Source: Clostridiales bacterium (GTDB taxonomy: Bacteria > Bacillota > Sulfobacillia > UBA995 > UBA9673). From it: a stretch of 13,795 nucleotides of DNA. The DNA lies in the NCBI GenBank assembly GCA_003541445.1, contig DPMO01000065.1, positions 1 through 13,795 of the forward strand, read 5' to 3'. The first letter of the stretch is position 1. The number at the start of each line of letters is the position of its first letter. A model generated the notes under the pieces. That model searched no databases. It saw only the letters and a program-made list of their open reading frames with translations, and was not told where the DNA came from. Position numbers and translations under genes: made by a program. Of the stretch, positions 12,538 to 13,795 are shown piece by piece.

Positions 12538-13795
12538 TTGTCCCTCTGGAGCGAGCCTCCTTCGGCCCGCCTCGAGCTCCCCCTGCGGGTGACCACCGGC
12601 TCGGAGGCCGAGACGGAGAACCTCGGGCGGGCTCTGGCCCGCCTGCTCAGGCCCGGGGACGTGGTCGCCCTCACCGGCCCTCTCGGGGCGGGAAAGACGT
12701 GCTTCGCCAGGGGGGTGGTGCGAGGGCTCCGGGCCCGGGGTCCGGTGGCCAGCCCGACCTTCACCCTCGTCCGCCACTATGAAGGCCATCTGCCTGTCAG
12801 GCACATCGACCTTTACCGTCTGGACCCGGAGGACCTCGAGGACCTCGACTGGCGCGAGCTCTTCTACGGCGAGGGGGTCTCTGTCGTGGAGTGGGCCGAC
12901 AAGGCCGACGCGGTGCTTCCGCGCCGCCGCTACCGGGTCCACATCACCCCGGTCCCCGGAGGTGACCCCGACCGGCGTCACGTGGAAATCGCCGGACCGC
13001 CGGACGTGCCGCGCGAGGAGGCCGAGCCAGGCCACGCGCCGGATGAGGCCAGGCGCGACCACGCGCGGGATGAGGCCGGGCCCGACGCACCCCGGGCGGA
13101 GGCCGCTCGGGACGGGCGCCTCTGGCGGGGCCCCCTGCCGTCCGACGCCGGCCCTGGACCAGGATGCGTCCTCGGACTCGACACCTCGACAGAGGCCAGG
13201 AGCCTGGCCCTTCTGTCCGCAGACGAGATTGTCGAGCTCACCTGGGACCCGCACGGGGGTCCCCTGCCGGCCGAAGACCTCTCCGGTGCGGTCCGGCAGC
13301 TCCTGGCCCTGGCCCGGCGGGACCTTTCCGAGGTGGAACTCGTGGCCGCGGCCGTCGGCCCGGGCTCCTTCACGGGCGTCAAGGTCGGCCTGGCCGCGGC
13401 CAAGGCGCTGGCCTACGCCCTCGGGCGTCCCGTCCTCGGTGTGAGCACCCTCGACGTCCTCGCCGCGGGAGCCCTGGCGGAGGCCCCGGCGGCACTGGTC
13501 CTTGTCGACGCCAAGCGCGGGGAGGTCTTCGGGGCCGCATACGGTCCGGACCCCGACCCCCTGCCTCTGGCCGACCGCGCGGGCCTGCGGCGGGTGGTCG
13601 GCCCGGCCCGGGACGTCGTCCGAAGCCTGGCGGCGGCACTGCGGGAGCTTCCCCCGGCACCACCCTCCGTCGTGGGTGTGGCCGGGAGCGGGGCCCGCCT
13701 GTACCGGGAGGAAGTGTCGCGGACTCTCGAGGGGCTCGGAGCCGCCTGGGCCCGGACGGGCTGCGCCGCGTCCGGCGGCCCCGTGCCGGCTCCGG
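12538..13795 (+). CDS. tsaE/tsaB: TsaE-TsaB fusion, 3' end outside window
   Basis: This is one open frame of 419 codons with no stop, encoding two components of the threonylcarbamoyladenosine (t6A37) tRNA modification pathway. Residues about 1-150 are TsaE, the ATPase: Walker A GPLGAGKT (47-54), SPTFTLVRHYEG (72-83), HIDLYRL (89-95) and VVEWADK (116-122). Residues about 208 onward are TsaB, the dimerisation partner of TsaD: VLGLDTSTEA (211-220), AVGPGSFTGVKVGLAAAKAL (272-291), GVSTLDVLA (301-309) and VDAKRGEVFGAAY (323-335). They are joined by a charged linker with 9-residue repeats. The start is TTG 12538, 7 bases after GGAGGT (12525-12530). In many bacteria tsaE and tsaB are separate neighbouring genes followed by rimI and tsaD, so those may lie just beyond the window. 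Confidence 0.93.
   Translation, partial: MSLWSEPPSARLELPLRVTTGSEAETENLGRALARLLRPGDVVALTGPLGAGKTCFARGVVRGLRARGPVASPTFTLVRHYEGHLPVRHIDLYRLDPEDLEDLDWRELFYGEGVSVVEWADKADAVLPRRRYRVHITPVPGGDPDRRHVEIAGPPDVPREEAEPGHAPDEARRDHARDEAGPDAPRAEAARDGRLWRGPLPSDAGPGPGCVLGLDTSTEARSLALLSADEIVELTWDPHGGPLPAEDLSGAVRQLLALARRDLSEVELVAAAVGPGSFTGVKVGLAAAKALAYALGRPVLGVSTLDVLAAGALAEAPAALVLVDAKRGEVFGAAYGPDPDPLPLADRAGLRRVVGPARDVVRSLAAALRELPPAPPSVVGVAGSGARLYREEVSRTLEGLGAAWARTGCAASGGPVPAP
13015..13095 (+). repeat. Imperfect 27-base tandem repeats encoding the TsaE-TsaB linker
   Basis: Three in-frame units of 27 bases (13015-13041, 13042-13068, 13069-13095) encode EEAEPGHAP, DEARRDHAR and DEAGPDAPR; a fourth degenerate unit begins AEA. 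Units 2 and 3 share GATGAGGCC. The peptide is charged and probably disordered, acting as a spacer. Repeat expansion of an intergenic or terminal segment could explain how the fusion arose. Confidence 0.6.

Noticed and set aside
12118..13254. - strand open frame of 378 codons spanning the glycosylase and tsaE-tsaB
   Set aside because: It is antisense to two well-recognised families; no conserved motif is seen.

Overview
The window is a GC-rich bacterial chromosomal segment of about two thirds G+C by eye. Every supported gene is on the + strand. Strong AGGAGG-type ribosome binding sites combined with frequent GTG and TTG starts suggest a high-GC, Gram-positive-like or Chloroflexi-like lineage. 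Nothing here fixes the phylum. I see no tRNA, rRNA, CRISPR array, insertion sequence or transposase.

Region 1 (148-633) is a small two-helix membrane protein with a C-terminal domain that looks PH-like. Region 2 (790-3904) is a quartet of membrane protein genes with regular gaps of 77-79 bases. Two encode a soluble domain held between an N-terminal and a C-terminal membrane helix; the first matches what I recall as DUF6754. These alternate with two six-helix membrane proteins of about 205 residues. A perfect 14-bp stem-loop at 3931-3969 closes this block. Region 3 (4191-11567) holds six genes: two MutL/GlmL-family actin-like (ASKHA) ATPases, two proteins with barrel-sandwich repeats, a conserved core and a KOW-like end, and two small helical paralogs. 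The order is mutL1-B1-A1-A2-mutL2-B2. GC-rich hairpins follow it. Region 4 (11768 to the end) is housekeeping: a family 4 uracil-DNA glycosylase and the start of a TsaE-TsaB fusion that runs off the window.

The main point of interest is 790-11567. It is built almost entirely of pairs: MutL x2, B x2 and A x2 are plain from the sequence, while the two anchored soluble proteins and the two six-helix proteins look like pairs by layout. MutL proteins are named for glutamate mutase, but I found no mutase subunit and no cobalamin-binding DxHxxG motif here. I infer an uncharacterised membrane-linked machine in which two actin-like ATPases act with two B partners and two A proteins, possibly docked on the membrane quartet. 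MutL1 alone ends in a basic, amphipathic tail that could tether it to the membrane. The function and substrate are unknown.

Two smaller points stand out in the housekeeping region. The uracil-DNA glycosylase begins with a textbook beta-clamp binding pentapeptide. TsaE and TsaB are joined in one reading frame by a charged linker built on 9-residue repeats.
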